From DATBQN01 sp963755825 (GTDB lineage: Bacteria > Acidobacteriota > Thermoanaerobaculia > Multivoradales > UBA5704), in assembly GCA_963755825.1 (NCBI GenBank), contig CAVWLA010000003.1:1798001-1862000 (forward strand): a stretch of 64,000 bases of DNA, in the 5' to 3' direction. Below are positions 16,361 to 25,888 of the stretch, one piece after another. Position 1 is the stretch's first letter; every line of letters begins with the position of its first letter. The translations under genes and the position numbers were made by a program. Below the pieces are notes generated by a model. It was not told the DNA's origin, ran no database searches, and was given only the letters and a program-made list of their open reading frames with translations.

Positions 16361-18025
16361 TCAGCTCCCGGCGGGCCTGGCGAGCGCCGCGTCGACGACC
16401 TTCTGCGCCTCGGCGAGGATCTGCCGCAGGTGGTCGCCGCCCTGAAAGCTCTCGCCGTAGATCTTGTAGATGTCCTCCGTCCCCGAGGGGCGCGCCGCGA
16501 ACCAGCCGCTCGCCGACGTCACCTTGATGCCGCCCAGGGGCGCGCCGTTCCCCGGCGCCGTCGAGAGGACGCTCGCGACCGGCTCGCCGGCGAGCTCTTT
16601 GAGCGGCACGTCGGCCGGCGACAGGCGTCTCAGCTTCTCCTTCTGCTCCGCCGTCGCCGGCGCCTCGACGCGGTCGTAGACCGGCTCGCCCAGCTCGGCG
16701 GTGAGCCCGCGGTAGACCTCGCCGGGGTCGCGGCCGAGCCGCGCCGTGATCTCGGCGGCGAGGAGAGCGAGCGCGATGCCGTCCTTGTCGGTCGTCCAGA
16801 CGGTGCCGTCGAGGCGGGACAGCGAGGCGCCGGCGCTCTCCTCGCCGCCGAAGCCGAGCGAGCCGTCGAGCAGGCCGTCGACGAACCACTTGAAGCCGAC
16901 CGGCACCTCGTACAGCCGGCGGCCGAGCTTGGCGGCGACGCGGTCGATGATGGAGCTGCTCACCACCGTCTTGCCGACCGCCGCCTGCGGCCGCCAGGCC
17001 GGGCGGTGCTGGAAGAGGTAGAAGACCGCCGCCGCCAGGTAGTGGTTGGGCGGCAGCAGGCCGGCGCTGCGGGTGACGACGCCGTGCCGGTCGTGGTCGG
17101 TGTCGCAGGCGAAGGCGACCTCGAAGCGGTCGCGCAGGCCGATCAGCCGCTGCATGGCGTAAGACGACGAGGGGTCCATGCGGATCTGGCCGTCCCAGTC
17201 GAGGGACATGAAGCGGAAGGTCGGATCGACCTCGGTGTCGACGACGGTCAGGTCGAGGCCGTAGACCTCGGCGATCCGCCCCCAGTAGCGGACCCCGGCG
17301 CCGCCCAGCGGATCGACGCCGAGCGAGAGGCCGGCGCCGCGGACCGCCGCGAGATCGATCACCCCGCCGAGGTCGGCGACGTAGGCGGAGAGGAAGTCGT
17401 GGCGCCCGGTGGTGGCGGCGCGGAGCGCCCGCGCGTACGGGATGCGGCGGACGGCAAGCTCGCCGCCGGCGCCGCTCGCCAGGATGTCGTTGGCGCGCGC
17501 CTCGATCCAGCCGGTGACCGCGGGGTCCGCCGGCCCGCCGTTCGGCGGGTTGTACTTGAAGCCGCCGTCGCGCGGCGGGTTGTGCGACGGCGTTACCACG
17601 ATGCCGTCGGCGAGTCCGTCAGCCCGTCCGCGGTTGTACGTGAGCACCGCGTGCGAGATGGCCGGCGTCGGCGTGTACTCGTCGTCCGCCGCGATCCGCA
17701 CCTCGACGCCATGGGCGGCGAGCACCTCGAGCGCGCTGGCGAGAGCCGGCGCCGAGAGCGCATGGGTGTCGCCGCCGAGGAAGAGCGGCCCGCCGATCCC
17801 CTGGCTCCGCCGCCAGGCGCAGATCGCCTCGCTGATGGCGAGGATGTGCCACTCGTTGAACGAGCGGTCGAACGACGAGCCGCGGTGCCCTGAGGTGCCG
17901 AACGACACCCGCTCCGCCGCCACGGACGGATCGGGACGCTCGGCAAAGTAAGCCGTCACCAGCTTGGGGATGTCGACGAGATCTGCAGCCGTGGGCGGCT
18001 TCCCGGCGCGTGGATTGACGTTCAT
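16361..18025 (-). CDS. pgm: Phosphoglucomutase (alpha-D-glucose-phosphate specific)
   Basis: This enzyme interconverts glucose 1-phosphate and glucose 6-phosphate in the cytosol. The 554 residues match the alpha-D-phosphohexomutase family of E. coli Pgm length: VSFGTSGHRGSS near the N-terminus, the phosphoserine loop VTPSHNPP with catalytic S147, the metal loop CDTDHDRHG, GFGGEESAG for sugar recognition, and the phosphate-binding RPSGTEDIYKIYGES near the end. The ATG at 18025 gives the usual N-terminus (AADLVDIPKLVTAYF); longer in-frame extensions are unlike the family. Confidence 0.95.
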   Translation of the reverse strand: MNVNPRAGKPPTAADLVDIPKLVTAYFAERPDPSVAAERVSFGTSGHRGSSFDRSFNEWHILAISEAICAWRRSQGIGGPLFLGGDTHALSAPALASALEVLAAHGVEVRIAADDEYTPTPAISHAVLTYNRGRADGLADGIVVTPSHNPPRDGGFKYNPPNGGPADPAVTGWIEARANDILASGAGGELAVRRIPYARALRAATTGRHDFLSAYVADLGGVIDLAAVRGAGLSLGVDPLGGAGVRYWGRIAEVYGLDLTVVDTEVDPTFRFMSLDWDGQIRMDPSSSYAMQRLIGLRDRFEVAFACDTDHDRHGVVTRSAGLLPPNHYLAAAVFYLFQHRPAWRPQAAVGKTVVSSSIIDRVAAKLGRRLYEVPVGFKWFVDGLLDGSLGFGGEESAGASLSRLDGTVWTTDKDGIALALLAAEITARLGRDPGEVYRGLTAELGEPVYDRVEAPATAEQKEKLRRLSPADVPLKELAGEPVASVLSTAPGNGAPLGGIKVTSASGWFAARPSGTEDIYKIYGESFQGGDHLRQILAEAQKVVDAALARPAGS

Positions 18026-18202
18026 GAGACCGATCCCCGCACGCAGCGTGCCAGGGGGAGGGAGGCGGCGAGAAGGGAACCGATCTCGGCCGGCGGTCCT
18101 TCGGCGACGATCTCTGCCGCTGGCGTAACGCGCCTGGCCTCGGGCTCGCCGATGGTTGATGAATGCCGCCGGAGCGCCGAGCTGCCGCCCGCGGCACTCC
18201 GA

Positions 18203-18208
18203 TAGGAT
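18203..18208 (+). promoter_or_regulatory. -10 box (TAGGAT)
   Basis: TAGGAT lies 73 nt before the ATG of the exported protein in the 256-bp gap between it and pgm. No other signal is visible in that gap apart from the GAGGAG ribosome-binding site. Confidence 0.35.
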
Positions 18209-18281
18209 GCGGCGCCGGAGGCTTGGCCGCCGCACCGTCACGCACTCAGCCGAGGCGCGAACACTTCTCGAGGAGAACTCC

Positions 18282-19331
18282 ATGCATCGAGCCACCCCTT
18301 TCGCAAAGATCGCCATCGGCGCCGTCGCCGCCGTCCTCGCCGCCACTCCTCTCTGGGCCGACGGCTCGAAGATCGTCCAGCACACTCGCGTGCCGCTCTT
18401 CGGCAGCGTCGCCGAGTCCGACAGCACCGAGTGGATCTCGCCGCAAGCGAAGCGCAGCGAGGGCACCAGCGCCGTCAAGGGCGGCTTCATCGGCGCGCTC
18501 GCCAAGATGCGCCGCAGCGGCGGCAGCCGGCAGCGCATCACCATCACGCGGCTCGACAAGGGGGTCGTCTGGACGCTCGATCCCTCGAACAACACCTACA
18601 CCGAGACGCCGATCGCGCGCTACCAGGAGGCCGCCGAGAGCCGCGGCGGGCGCGAGGCGGAGGCGCCGCGCGAGAAGAGCAGCGTGCGGGTGGTCGACGC
18701 CGACTTCAGCGTCAAGGTCACCGGCCAGGAGAACACCATCGCCGGCTTCCCCTGCAAGCAGTCGATCATGGACGGCTACATCGAGCTCGAGGACACCGAG
18801 AGCAAGGACCGCTCGCGCTGGGAGTTCCACGACGAGAGGTGGACGACGCCCGAGACGGCGGCGATCCGCCACTACCACGAGACGGAGCGGGCGTTCAGCC
18901 GCAACTACATGGCGAAGCTCGGCATCACCGCCCCGGACGTGCGCACCGCCGACTCGATGCTGCAGGGCCTGATGCGCAACACCGGCGTCTCCGGAGCGCA
19001 GCTCGCCAAGGCCATGACCAAGATGGCGGCCGAGAGCGGCAAGGCGCCGGGCTTCGCGATCGTCAACAACTTCCGTTGGACGCTCCGCGCCCAGGCCGGC
19101 AAGGACGGCGCCGGTTCGGCCGGCTCAGCCGACTCGGGACACGGCGAGGGCTCGGGCGAGCAGCAGCAGGGCGGCCTCGCCGGCCTTCTCCACCGCAACC
19201 GCGGCGGCTCCGACTCGGGTTCTGGCGGCAGCGGCGCCCTCAGCCTCGAGGGGACCACCGAGGTCCGCGCCCTCGGCGACGAGAACGGCGACTTCGAGAT
19301 CCCCGCCGGCTATACGAAGGTCGCGAGCTAG
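18282..19331 (+). CDS. Exported hypothetical protein
   Basis: The 349-residue protein has a signal peptide (FAKIAIGAVAAVLAATPLWA) and a soluble body with TRLDKGVVWTLDPSNNTYTE and FSVKVTGQENTIAGFPCKQSIMDGYIELED, a pattern seen in DUF4412-like periplasmic proteins in which a metal- or ligand-sensing beta barrel is followed by a helical region. Residues 275-330 are a Ser/Gly/Gln-rich low-complexity stretch. GAGGAG lies 6 nt before the ATG. Function unknown; periplasmic location inferred from the signal peptide. Confidence 0.65.
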   Translation: MHRATPFAKIAIGAVAAVLAATPLWADGSKIVQHTRVPLFGSVAESDSTEWISPQAKRSEGTSAVKGGFIGALAKMRRSGGSRQRITITRLDKGVVWTLDPSNNTYTETPIARYQEAAESRGGREAEAPREKSSVRVVDADFSVKVTGQENTIAGFPCKQSIMDGYIELEDTESKDRSRWEFHDERWTTPETAAIRHYHETERAFSRNYMAKLGITAPDVRTADSMLQGLMRNTGVSGAQLAKAMTKMAAESGKAPGFAIVNNFRWTLRAQAGKDGAGSAGSADSGHGEGSGEQQQGGLAGLLHRNRGGSDSGSGGSGALSLEGTTEVRALGDENGDFEIPAGYTKVAS

Positions 19332-19374
19332 GGCGAGCCGCAAGGCTGCAGGTCCGAGGGCGAAGCCGGCCCGC

Positions 19375-20475
<1,101 letters not shown>

Positions 20476-20581
20476 GGGGGGCCTCCTCGACGTCGAGCGG
20501 GGATTGTGACCGCTCGCGGGGATCGGCGCAACCGCTGCCGGGAAGGCGCCAGGCAGCGCGAAGCCGAGGCCGGCCGCCGGC

Positions 20582-21853
20582 TCAGTAGAGCGGCTGGAAG
20601 AACCAGGAGAAGAGCTCGGTCATCCTCCTCACCAGGCCGCGCTTCTTCCACCTCTCGTAGGTCACCTCGTGGCAATGCAGCTGGTCGGCGGCGATCACCG
20701 CCTCCAGGCGGCCGGCGAACTCGCGGTCGTAGAAGGCAAAGCTCTCCTCGGCGTTCTCGCGCATCGAGCGGGCGTCGAAGTTGATCGAGCCGATGGTCGC
20801 GAAGATGCCGTCGACGACGGCGTCCTTGCTGTGCATCATGGTGCCGGTGTACTCGTAGATCTTGACGCCCCCCTGGAGCAGCTCGCCGTAGTGTCGGCGC
20901 GAGGCGAGGCGCACCAGCGGCACGTCGATGTCCTTGCCGGGGACCATGATGCGCACGTCGACGCCGCGCTTGACGGCGCGCAGGAGCGCCGCGCGCACGC
21001 GGGTATCGGGGAGGAAGTAGGCGTTCTGGATGTAGATCGACTTCTCGGCCGACTGGATCGCCAGGTAATAGAGGATGCCGGCGAGCGAGGACGAGTCGCC
21101 GCGCGCCACCTTGATCGCCTGCGCCGGCACGTTGCCGACGCGCTCCAGGCGGGGGTAGAACCTGTCGCCGACGAGGAGCTCGCCGGTGGTGTAGGTCCAG
21201 TCCTCGCTGAAGATCGCCTGCATCTGCGCCGCCGCCGGGCCGGCCACCGACACCGACATGTCGCGGTACTCCTTGGTGTTGCGCGCGTCGCCCAGCCAGT
21301 TCTCGGCGATGCCGACGCCGCCGGTGAAGCAGACGAGCCCGTCGACGACGAGGATCTTGCGGTGGGTGCGGCGACCGATCTTGTAGATGCTCCACAGCCG
21401 GATGGGATGGAACACGTACGCCTTGACCCCCGCCTGCTTCATGCGGTCCCAGAGCGCTCCGACGTGGCTCCCCTCGCCGTCCACCAGCAGCCGCACCTCG
21501 ACGCCGCGCTTCGCCGCGTCGATCAGCGCGTCGGCAACCTGCTTGCCCGCCCGGTCGTCGTCGAAGATGAAGGACTCGAGGTTCACCGTCGTCTTGGCGC
21601 CGCGGATCGCCGCGATCATGGCGGGGAAGATCTGGTCGCCGTTGTTGAGGATCTCGGCGCGGTTGCCCTCGACCATGGCGCTGCCGAAGGTGTCGAGGGA
21701 GCGGCGGAACTCGGGATCCGAGACGGGGAAGCTGTGCTTGAAGTGGTAGTCCTGCCGCTGGTCTCCGCGCGAGAAGACAGTGCAGCCCGACGCCGGGACC
21801 AGCGCAGCGAGGACCAATGAGAGGGCGGCGAGACGGTGCGGCCTGACGCTCAT
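20582..21853 (-). CDS. Phospholipase D-family lipoprotein (cardiolipin synthase-like)
   Basis: The 423-residue protein has a lipobox (LVPASGC) after an N-terminal hydrophobic helix and two HKD motifs: HRKILVVDG in the first half and HSKDAVVDG in the second, each followed by GSxNxxxRS-like or GGVGIAENW sequences. This is the layout of cardiolipin synthases and other bacterial PLD-superfamily transphosphatidylases. The lipid anchor instead of the usual two transmembrane helices is less common and suggests action at the periplasmic face. It is preceded by GGGGAGA. Confidence 0.85.
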   Translation of the reverse strand: MSVRPHRLAALSLVLAALVPASGCTVFSRGDQRQDYHFKHSFPVSDPEFRRSLDTFGSAMVEGNRAEILNNGDQIFPAMIAAIRGAKTTVNLESFIFDDDRAGKQVADALIDAAKRGVEVRLLVDGEGSHVGALWDRMKQAGVKAYVFHPIRLWSIYKIGRRTHRKILVVDGLVCFTGGVGIAENWLGDARNTKEYRDMSVSVAGPAAAQMQAIFSEDWTYTTGELLVGDRFYPRLERVGNVPAQAIKVARGDSSSLAGILYYLAIQSAEKSIYIQNAYFLPDTRVRAALLRAVKRGVDVRIMVPGKDIDVPLVRLASRRHYGELLQGGVKIYEYTGTMMHSKDAVVDGIFATIGSINFDARSMRENAEESFAFYDREFAGRLEAVIAADQLHCHEVTYERWKKRGLVRRMTELFSWFFQPLY

Positions 21854-22006
21854 CGGATCTCTCCCCCCGCCGGGAGCCGCGGCGGGATCCTTGGACTTGC
21901 GGCGTGAAGGGTCGGCTCGAGAGGGAAGCCCGGGGGAGGGCTTCTCGGCCGCCGCCGCCGAACCGTGCACGGAGCGTGCCGGCCGAGCGGTGCGGCGACT
22001 CGCGGA

Positions 22007-23644
22007 CTACTCGCGGTGCTGCGAGATCTGGCGCCGCAGCAGCTCGTTCTCGAAGGCCATCCCCACCTGGGCGGTCGCCAGCTCGAGGATGTCGATGTCC
22101 TCGACGGCCTGCTCGCGGTCGCCGTTGTCGGTGTAGATGACGGAGATCACCCGCTGCGCTCCGAGGACGGGGAAGATCACCACCTGGCCGGTGCGCGGGC
22201 GGCCGACCAGCGAGCGGAAGGGCTCGGGGAGCGCCGCCTCGTCGAAGTCGACCGACTGCACGTCGCCGGTCGCCAGGCTGCGCGCCAGGGCGTGCTCGGG
22301 TGCCAGCCCCAGCTTGACGCCGCGGGTCACCTCGGCGAGCGGGCGGCCCTGGTGGTTGTTGCCGAAGGCGCCCAGGGCGACGAGCTGATCGCGCTTCACC
22401 AGGAAGAGCACGGCGCGCTCGACCGACTCCGAGATGATGTGCATCAGGTTGAGCGCCACGGTCGCCGAGATGAGGCCCGAGCGCAGGTCGCCGAAGACGC
22501 GGCGCAGGCGGGCGACGCCGCCGCGCGGGTCGTCGCGCTCCTCCCGCTCGTCGCCGTTGGCATGGCCGGCGAGGGCGCCGTGCCCGGCGTGCGCCAGGTC
22601 GCGGCGGCTGGCGCGGACGTTCTCGACGCAGGCGACGACCGCCTCGACCTCGGGCGGCAGGGCGGCGAGGGCGCCGGCGGCGTAGACCGGACCGAACGAG
22701 GTGCCGGGGTCGACGACGGCGACCAGCGAGGCGCTCGGGTGGCGGCGGTGGACCCGCGCCGCCTGCTCGAGCGTGACGCCGCCGGCCTGGCGGAGGTCGA
22801 GGAGGACGATCGGCGGCTCGCCCGGATCGCCGGCTCCCGCCTCGGCGAGGCTCGCCGGGACGACCGGCGGCCGCTCGCCGGCGAGCGCCGCCGCGATGCG
22901 CTCGGCAAGCGCGGCGTCGCGCGAGACGATCTGCAGCGGCGCGTCGGCCGGCACCGGCAGGACGCCCGGGCCGCCCACCCCGGCGGCGGCGAGCGCCTCC
23001 ATCACCGCCGCGCCGAGGCTGCCGGCGAGCGGCGCCTGGTCGAGCGACGGATGGGTCGAGTCGCCGGAGCTCCAGGCCTCCTCCGCCGGCGCGGCCTCCG
23101 CGCTCGCGATGCCGGGGGCGAGGGCGAGCGGCGAGCGGTTGCGCTCGTCGAAGATGCGCGCCGCCTCGAGCAGCACCATCTGGGTGTTGATGTCGGCGTC
23201 GGGGAGGACGTCGCTCGGATAGAGCGCGATGTCGTCGATCGGCCGCAGGTCGTCGATGGCGAACTCGAAGGTGCCGGTGTCCCACACCATCACCTCGGCG
23301 ACCGCCTGCTCGATCTGCTGGCCGATGACGTTGCGCAGGTCCTGGGCGGCGATCGCCCGCGAGCCGACGAGGATCTGGCCGAGCGAGCGGCGCTCGGCCT
23401 CGTGCGCCTGGGCGTAGACCGCCTCGTCGAGCACGTCCTTCTCGATCGTCCCCGAGGAGATGAGGAGGTCGCCGAGCTTGGGGGTGAGCGGCGCCTGGGC
23501 GGAGACCAGCCGGCCGACGTGGAAGCCGATCATCGCCCGCTCGCGGCCGCGCGACAGCAGCAGCGTGCCGGTGCGCCGCCCGAGGTGGACGAACTGCATG
23601 ACGTCGGCGACCGAGACGTCCTTCAAGCTGCCGGAGATGCCCAT
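22007..23644 (-). CDS. DUF4388 (PatA-like) protein with C-terminal GAF-like domain
   Basis: The 545-residue protein starts with GISGSLKDVSVADVMQFVHLGRRTGTLLLSRGRERAMIGFHVGRLVSAQ, the DUF4388 domain of PatA-type and gliding/chemosensory proteins (about residues 1-150). The central 150-360 region is variable. Residues about 365-540 look like a GAF-type sensor ending in QAVEDIDILELATAQVGMAFENELLRRQI. It lies downstream of a GAF protein and a CheY-like response regulator in the same orientation, so it may be an output or scaffold component of that signalling module. Confidence 0.75.
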   Translation of the reverse strand: MGISGSLKDVSVADVMQFVHLGRRTGTLLLSRGRERAMIGFHVGRLVSAQAPLTPKLGDLLISSGTIEKDVLDEAVYAQAHEAERRSLGQILVGSRAIAAQDLRNVIGQQIEQAVAEVMVWDTGTFEFAIDDLRPIDDIALYPSDVLPDADINTQMVLLEAARIFDERNRSPLALAPGIASAEAAPAEEAWSSGDSTHPSLDQAPLAGSLGAAVMEALAAAGVGGPGVLPVPADAPLQIVSRDAALAERIAAALAGERPPVVPASLAEAGAGDPGEPPIVLLDLRQAGGVTLEQAARVHRRHPSASLVAVVDPGTSFGPVYAAGALAALPPEVEAVVACVENVRASRRDLAHAGHGALAGHANGDEREERDDPRGGVARLRRVFGDLRSGLISATVALNLMHIISESVERAVLFLVKRDQLVALGAFGNNHQGRPLAEVTRGVKLGLAPEHALARSLATGDVQSVDFDEAALPEPFRSLVGRPRTGQVVIFPVLGAQRVISVIYTDNGDREQAVEDIDILELATAQVGMAFENELLRRQISQHRE

Positions 23645-23715
23645 GGGATTTGAGTTCGCCTGCGGTCGCGCGCTAGGGCTTCATGGAATCGGCAAGGAGA
23701 GGTCCCGCCGGCCCT

Positions 23716-24504
23716 TCATTCGCCTCGCGCCAGCTTGACCAGGCTCTCCAGGGTGCGGAGCTTGCGGTCCTTGGTGGCGAAGAGCCGGGCGGCGAAGAGG
23801 GCGATCGCGGCGTGCGCCGAGAGCAGGTCGAGGAGGTCGCGGTCCTCGGAGCGCAGGATCGGCTTGTGGTCGAGGAGCTTGCGCACGACGAGCGCGCCGA
23901 CGATCTCGTCGTGCACGCGGAGAGGCACCGCGGCGAGCGCCCGCGACTCGGCGGTGGGCCCCAGGCGGAGGACGCCGTCGGCGAGCGTCGCGTCGACCAT
24001 CGGGTCGCCGCCCTGATAGGTGTCGCCGCCGTAGAGCGGATCGGCGGCGCGGTCGGCACCATCGGCGCCGCCCTCGCGGAGCGCGATCTCCAGCCCCTCC
24101 TCCTCGTCGCGCCGCAGGAGGAGGACGAACTGCGCCGCGCCCAGCAGGTTGATGGCGATCTCGGCGATCGTCGCCTGCACCTCGGCGGGGTCGAGCGTCG
24201 AGTGGAGCTGGTAGGTGGCGACGTAGAGGTTCATCAGCCGGCCGCCCTGGTGCTCGGAGTCGACCAGCCGCGAGGCGAGCTCCTTGATGTCGGACTCGGC
24301 GGAGGCCAGGCGGCGCTCGAGGTCGACGGCGCGGTCGTCGGCCGGCAGGTCGTCGGCGGCGGCGTTGGCGGCGTCGGCGACGTTGGCCTCGAGCCCGCGC
24401 GCCAGCTCGGCGGCGCGCTCGAGCGTCGAGCGCAGCTGGGCGAGGAGCTCGCCGCCGGCCGCCGCCGCGCCGAGCCGCGGCGAGCGCGTGTGGATCTCGC
24501 TCAC
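23716..24504 (-). CDS. Coiled-coil plus GAF-domain protein
   Basis: The 262-residue protein has a helical N-terminal half (LERRLASAESDIKELASRLVDSEHQGG, coiled-coil-like) and a GAF domain from about residue 95: YVATYQLHSTLDPAEVQATIAEIAINLLGAAQFVLLL, then AVPLRVHDEIVGALVVRKLLDHKPILRSEDRDLLDLLSAHAAIAL. Its GTG start overlaps the stop of the response-regulator gene (GTGA), so the two proteins are translationally coupled and likely work together. Ligand not evident. Confidence 0.8.
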   Translation of the reverse strand: MSEIHTRSPRLGAAAAGGELLAQLRSTLERAAELARGLEANVADAANAAADDLPADDRAVDLERRLASAESDIKELASRLVDSEHQGGRLMNLYVATYQLHSTLDPAEVQATIAEIAINLLGAAQFVLLLRRDEEEGLEIALREGGADGADRAADPLYGGDTYQGGDPMVDATLADGVLRLGPTAESRALAAVPLRVHDEIVGALVVRKLLDHKPILRSEDRDLLDLLSAHAAIALFAARLFATKDRKLRTLESLVKLARGE

Positions 24505-24878
24505 GCCGCGTTGCCCTTCTGCAGGCGCGCGATGACGTCGAGGATCTCCTCGCTGTGAAACGGCTTCTTGATGTAGGCGGCGGCGCCGGCCTCGAGACCG
24601 CGGGCGGTGTCCTGCTCGCGCCCCTCGGTGCTGATGATGATGACCGGCGTGCCGGCGAGGGCGCCGTCCGCCTTCATCTCGGCGAGGAACTCGAGGCCGT
24701 TCATGTTGGGCATGTTGATGTCGAGGATGACGAGCTCGATGTCGCCGTGCTCGTGCAACCGCTCCAGCGCCTGGCGGCCGTCGAGGGCGTAGACAAGCGA
24801 ATACTGCCGCAGCATCACCTCGTACATCTTGTGCATCAGCTTGGAGTCGTCGACGACCAGCACTTTCCTCGGCTGCAC
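24501..24878 (-). CDS. CheY-like single-domain response regulator
   Basis: A receiver domain alone: VLVVDDSKLMHKMYEVML supplies the acidic pair, VILDINMPNMNGLEFL the phosphoacceptor Asp, IIIST the Thr switch and AAAYIKKPF the conserved Lys. GTG at 24878 is preferred over the ATG 18 nt upstream because a G-rich GGGGGGAG lies just before it and the upstream ATG has none; the result is 125 residues. No output domain or kinase is adjacent. It heads an operon with the GAF protein (overlap) and the DUF4388 protein. Confidence 0.9.
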   Translation of the reverse strand: MQPRKVLVVDDSKLMHKMYEVMLRQYSLVYALDGRQALERLHEHGDIELVILDINMPNMNGLEFLAEMKADGALAGTPVIIISTEGREQDTARGLEAGAAAYIKKPFHSEEILDVIARLQKGNAA

Positions 24879-25182
24879 GGCTCCCCCCTGGCGCATGGCT
24901 CGAACGGTGACGCGCGCATCCTACCCGTTGTGCATTTGCGCAGCAATCAATAGGGTGGCACGAGGGCCGGCGGCGCGCGCCCGCGCCACCCGGCCGCGCC
25001 GCGAGGCCAAGCGAGGTACCCCATCACATCCCGGCCGCTCGTCGCTCCCGGCAGTCTAGCCGAGCGCCGGGGGCGATTCAAGAAATGCTGGCGGAAGGGG
25101 GCGGCGGCGGGAGCCGGGGCGGTGCGGGCAGCAGAGTCGCTATACCCAAAGGGAGGCCCGGAGAAGGGAGGGGGACCTGAGT

Positions 25183-25240
25183 GAGCCGAACCCGCTCCAT
25201 CTTGAAGCCCATTCACGGCGAATTGCTCCAGGTGGTCTCG
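25183..25240 (-). repeat. Possible degenerate tRNA-Ala 3' fragment (att relic)
   Basis: In the same orientation as tRNA-Ala, the stretch keeps the T-arm-side 9-mer GAGCCGAAC and, 9 nt further on, CTTGAAGCCCATTCA against CTTGAATGCCATTCA of the anticodon arm (13 of 15). The two blocks are 10 nt closer than in the tRNA. It would mark the far end of an element inserted at the tRNA 3' end. Confidence 0.3.
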
Positions 25241-25296
25241 GGGAGGCGCGAAGAGAGTAGTCCCAGGAAGGTAAATGACTGACGAGCAAGGTTGTT

Positions 25297-25319
25297 AGGT
25301 GTATATTAGTGCCACACCT
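25297..25319. promoter_or_regulatory. Candidate hicAB promoter/operator
   Basis: AGGTGT and ACACCT form a perfect 6-bp inverted repeat with an 11-nt spacer. A TATATT -10-like hexamer at 25302-25307 overlaps the left arm, as expected for autoregulation by the antitoxin. It is about 50 nt before hicA. Confidence 0.45.
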
Positions 25320-25369
25320 CGACGCATCGCCACGTTGTCGAGACCTGGCCAGAACTCAGCCACTGATCC

Positions 25370-25624
25370 GTGCAGACCAAACTTCTCGACCAGATCCTGA
25401 GGGGAGTATCGGATGCCAACATCCCGTTCGGGTCTCTTTGCAATCTGCTTCGCGAATTAGGCTTTGACGAGCGGATCAGGGGGAGCCATCATATTTTCAG
25501 CCGAGAGGGCATCGCCGATATCTTGAACCTTCAGCCGAGAGGCGCCAAGGCGAAGCCCTATCAGGTCCAACAGGTGCGGAAGGTGATTCTGAGGTACCGC
25601 CTTGCGGGAGAGATCGATGACTGA
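25370..25624 (+). CDS. hicA: HicA-family mRNA interferase toxin
   Basis: The 84-residue protein has the HicA double-stranded RNA-binding-like fold signature: LCNLLRELGFDERIRGSHHIFSREG with the catalytic His region GSHHIF, then AKPYQVQQVRKVI. HicA toxins cleave mRNA and are neutralised by HicB. It starts with GTG and overlaps hicB by 8 nt. Lower GC than its neighbours, consistent with acquisition. Confidence 0.85.
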   Translation: MQTKLLDQILRGVSDANIPFGSLCNLLRELGFDERIRGSHHIFSREGIADILNLQPRGAKAKPYQVQQVRKVILRYRLAGEIDD

Positions 25625-25832
25625 GCCACGTTACGAGGTGATCATCTACTGGAGCGCTGAAGATGAGGCATTTATCGCCGAAGTCCCCGAACTGCCGGGC
25701 TGTGCAGCCGACGGACCGACTTACTCTGAAGCCCTGATCAATGTTCAAGGAATCATCGAAGAATGGATTGATACGGCAAAGGAACTCGGTCGCTCGATTC
25801 CCGAGCCTCGGGGCAGGCTCATGTTCGCGTAA
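25617..25832 (+). CDS. hicB: HicB-family antitoxin
   Basis: The 71-residue protein is a short HicB: YEVIIYWSAEDEAFIAEVPELPGCAADGPTYSEALINVQGIIEEWIDTAKELGRSIPEP, the complete partial-RNase-H-like domain. No C-terminal DNA-binding helix-turn-helix is present, so it belongs to the short form, and repression of the operon may need the HicAB complex or another protein. GGGAG lies 5 nt before the ATG, inside hicA. Confidence 0.85.
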   Translation: MTEPRYEVIIYWSAEDEAFIAEVPELPGCAADGPTYSEALINVQGIIEEWIDTAKELGRSIPEPRGRLMFA

Positions 25833-25888
25833 CGTCGCTTGGCCTCTGGCCGCATGTTCGTCTGGTGCTGCCAAGAGTCGACGAATCG

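Larger units (their letters stand above)
24879..25369. other. Intergenic region of 491 bp, left flank of the islet
   Basis: A TAGGAT -10-like box for the response-regulator operon lies near 24932-24937 (minus strand). From about 25140 the composition becomes patchy. A possible degenerate tRNA fragment is at 25183-25240, and a hic operator candidate at 25297-25319. I see no convincing protein; the minus-strand open frame of 89 codons here is Pro/Ala/Arg-rich and lacks a ribosome-binding site. No known RNA family recognised. Confidence 0.5.

Noticed and set aside
24947..25216. Minus-strand open frame of 89 codons
   Set aside because: Pro/Ala/Arg-rich without a ribosome-binding site or recognisable domain.
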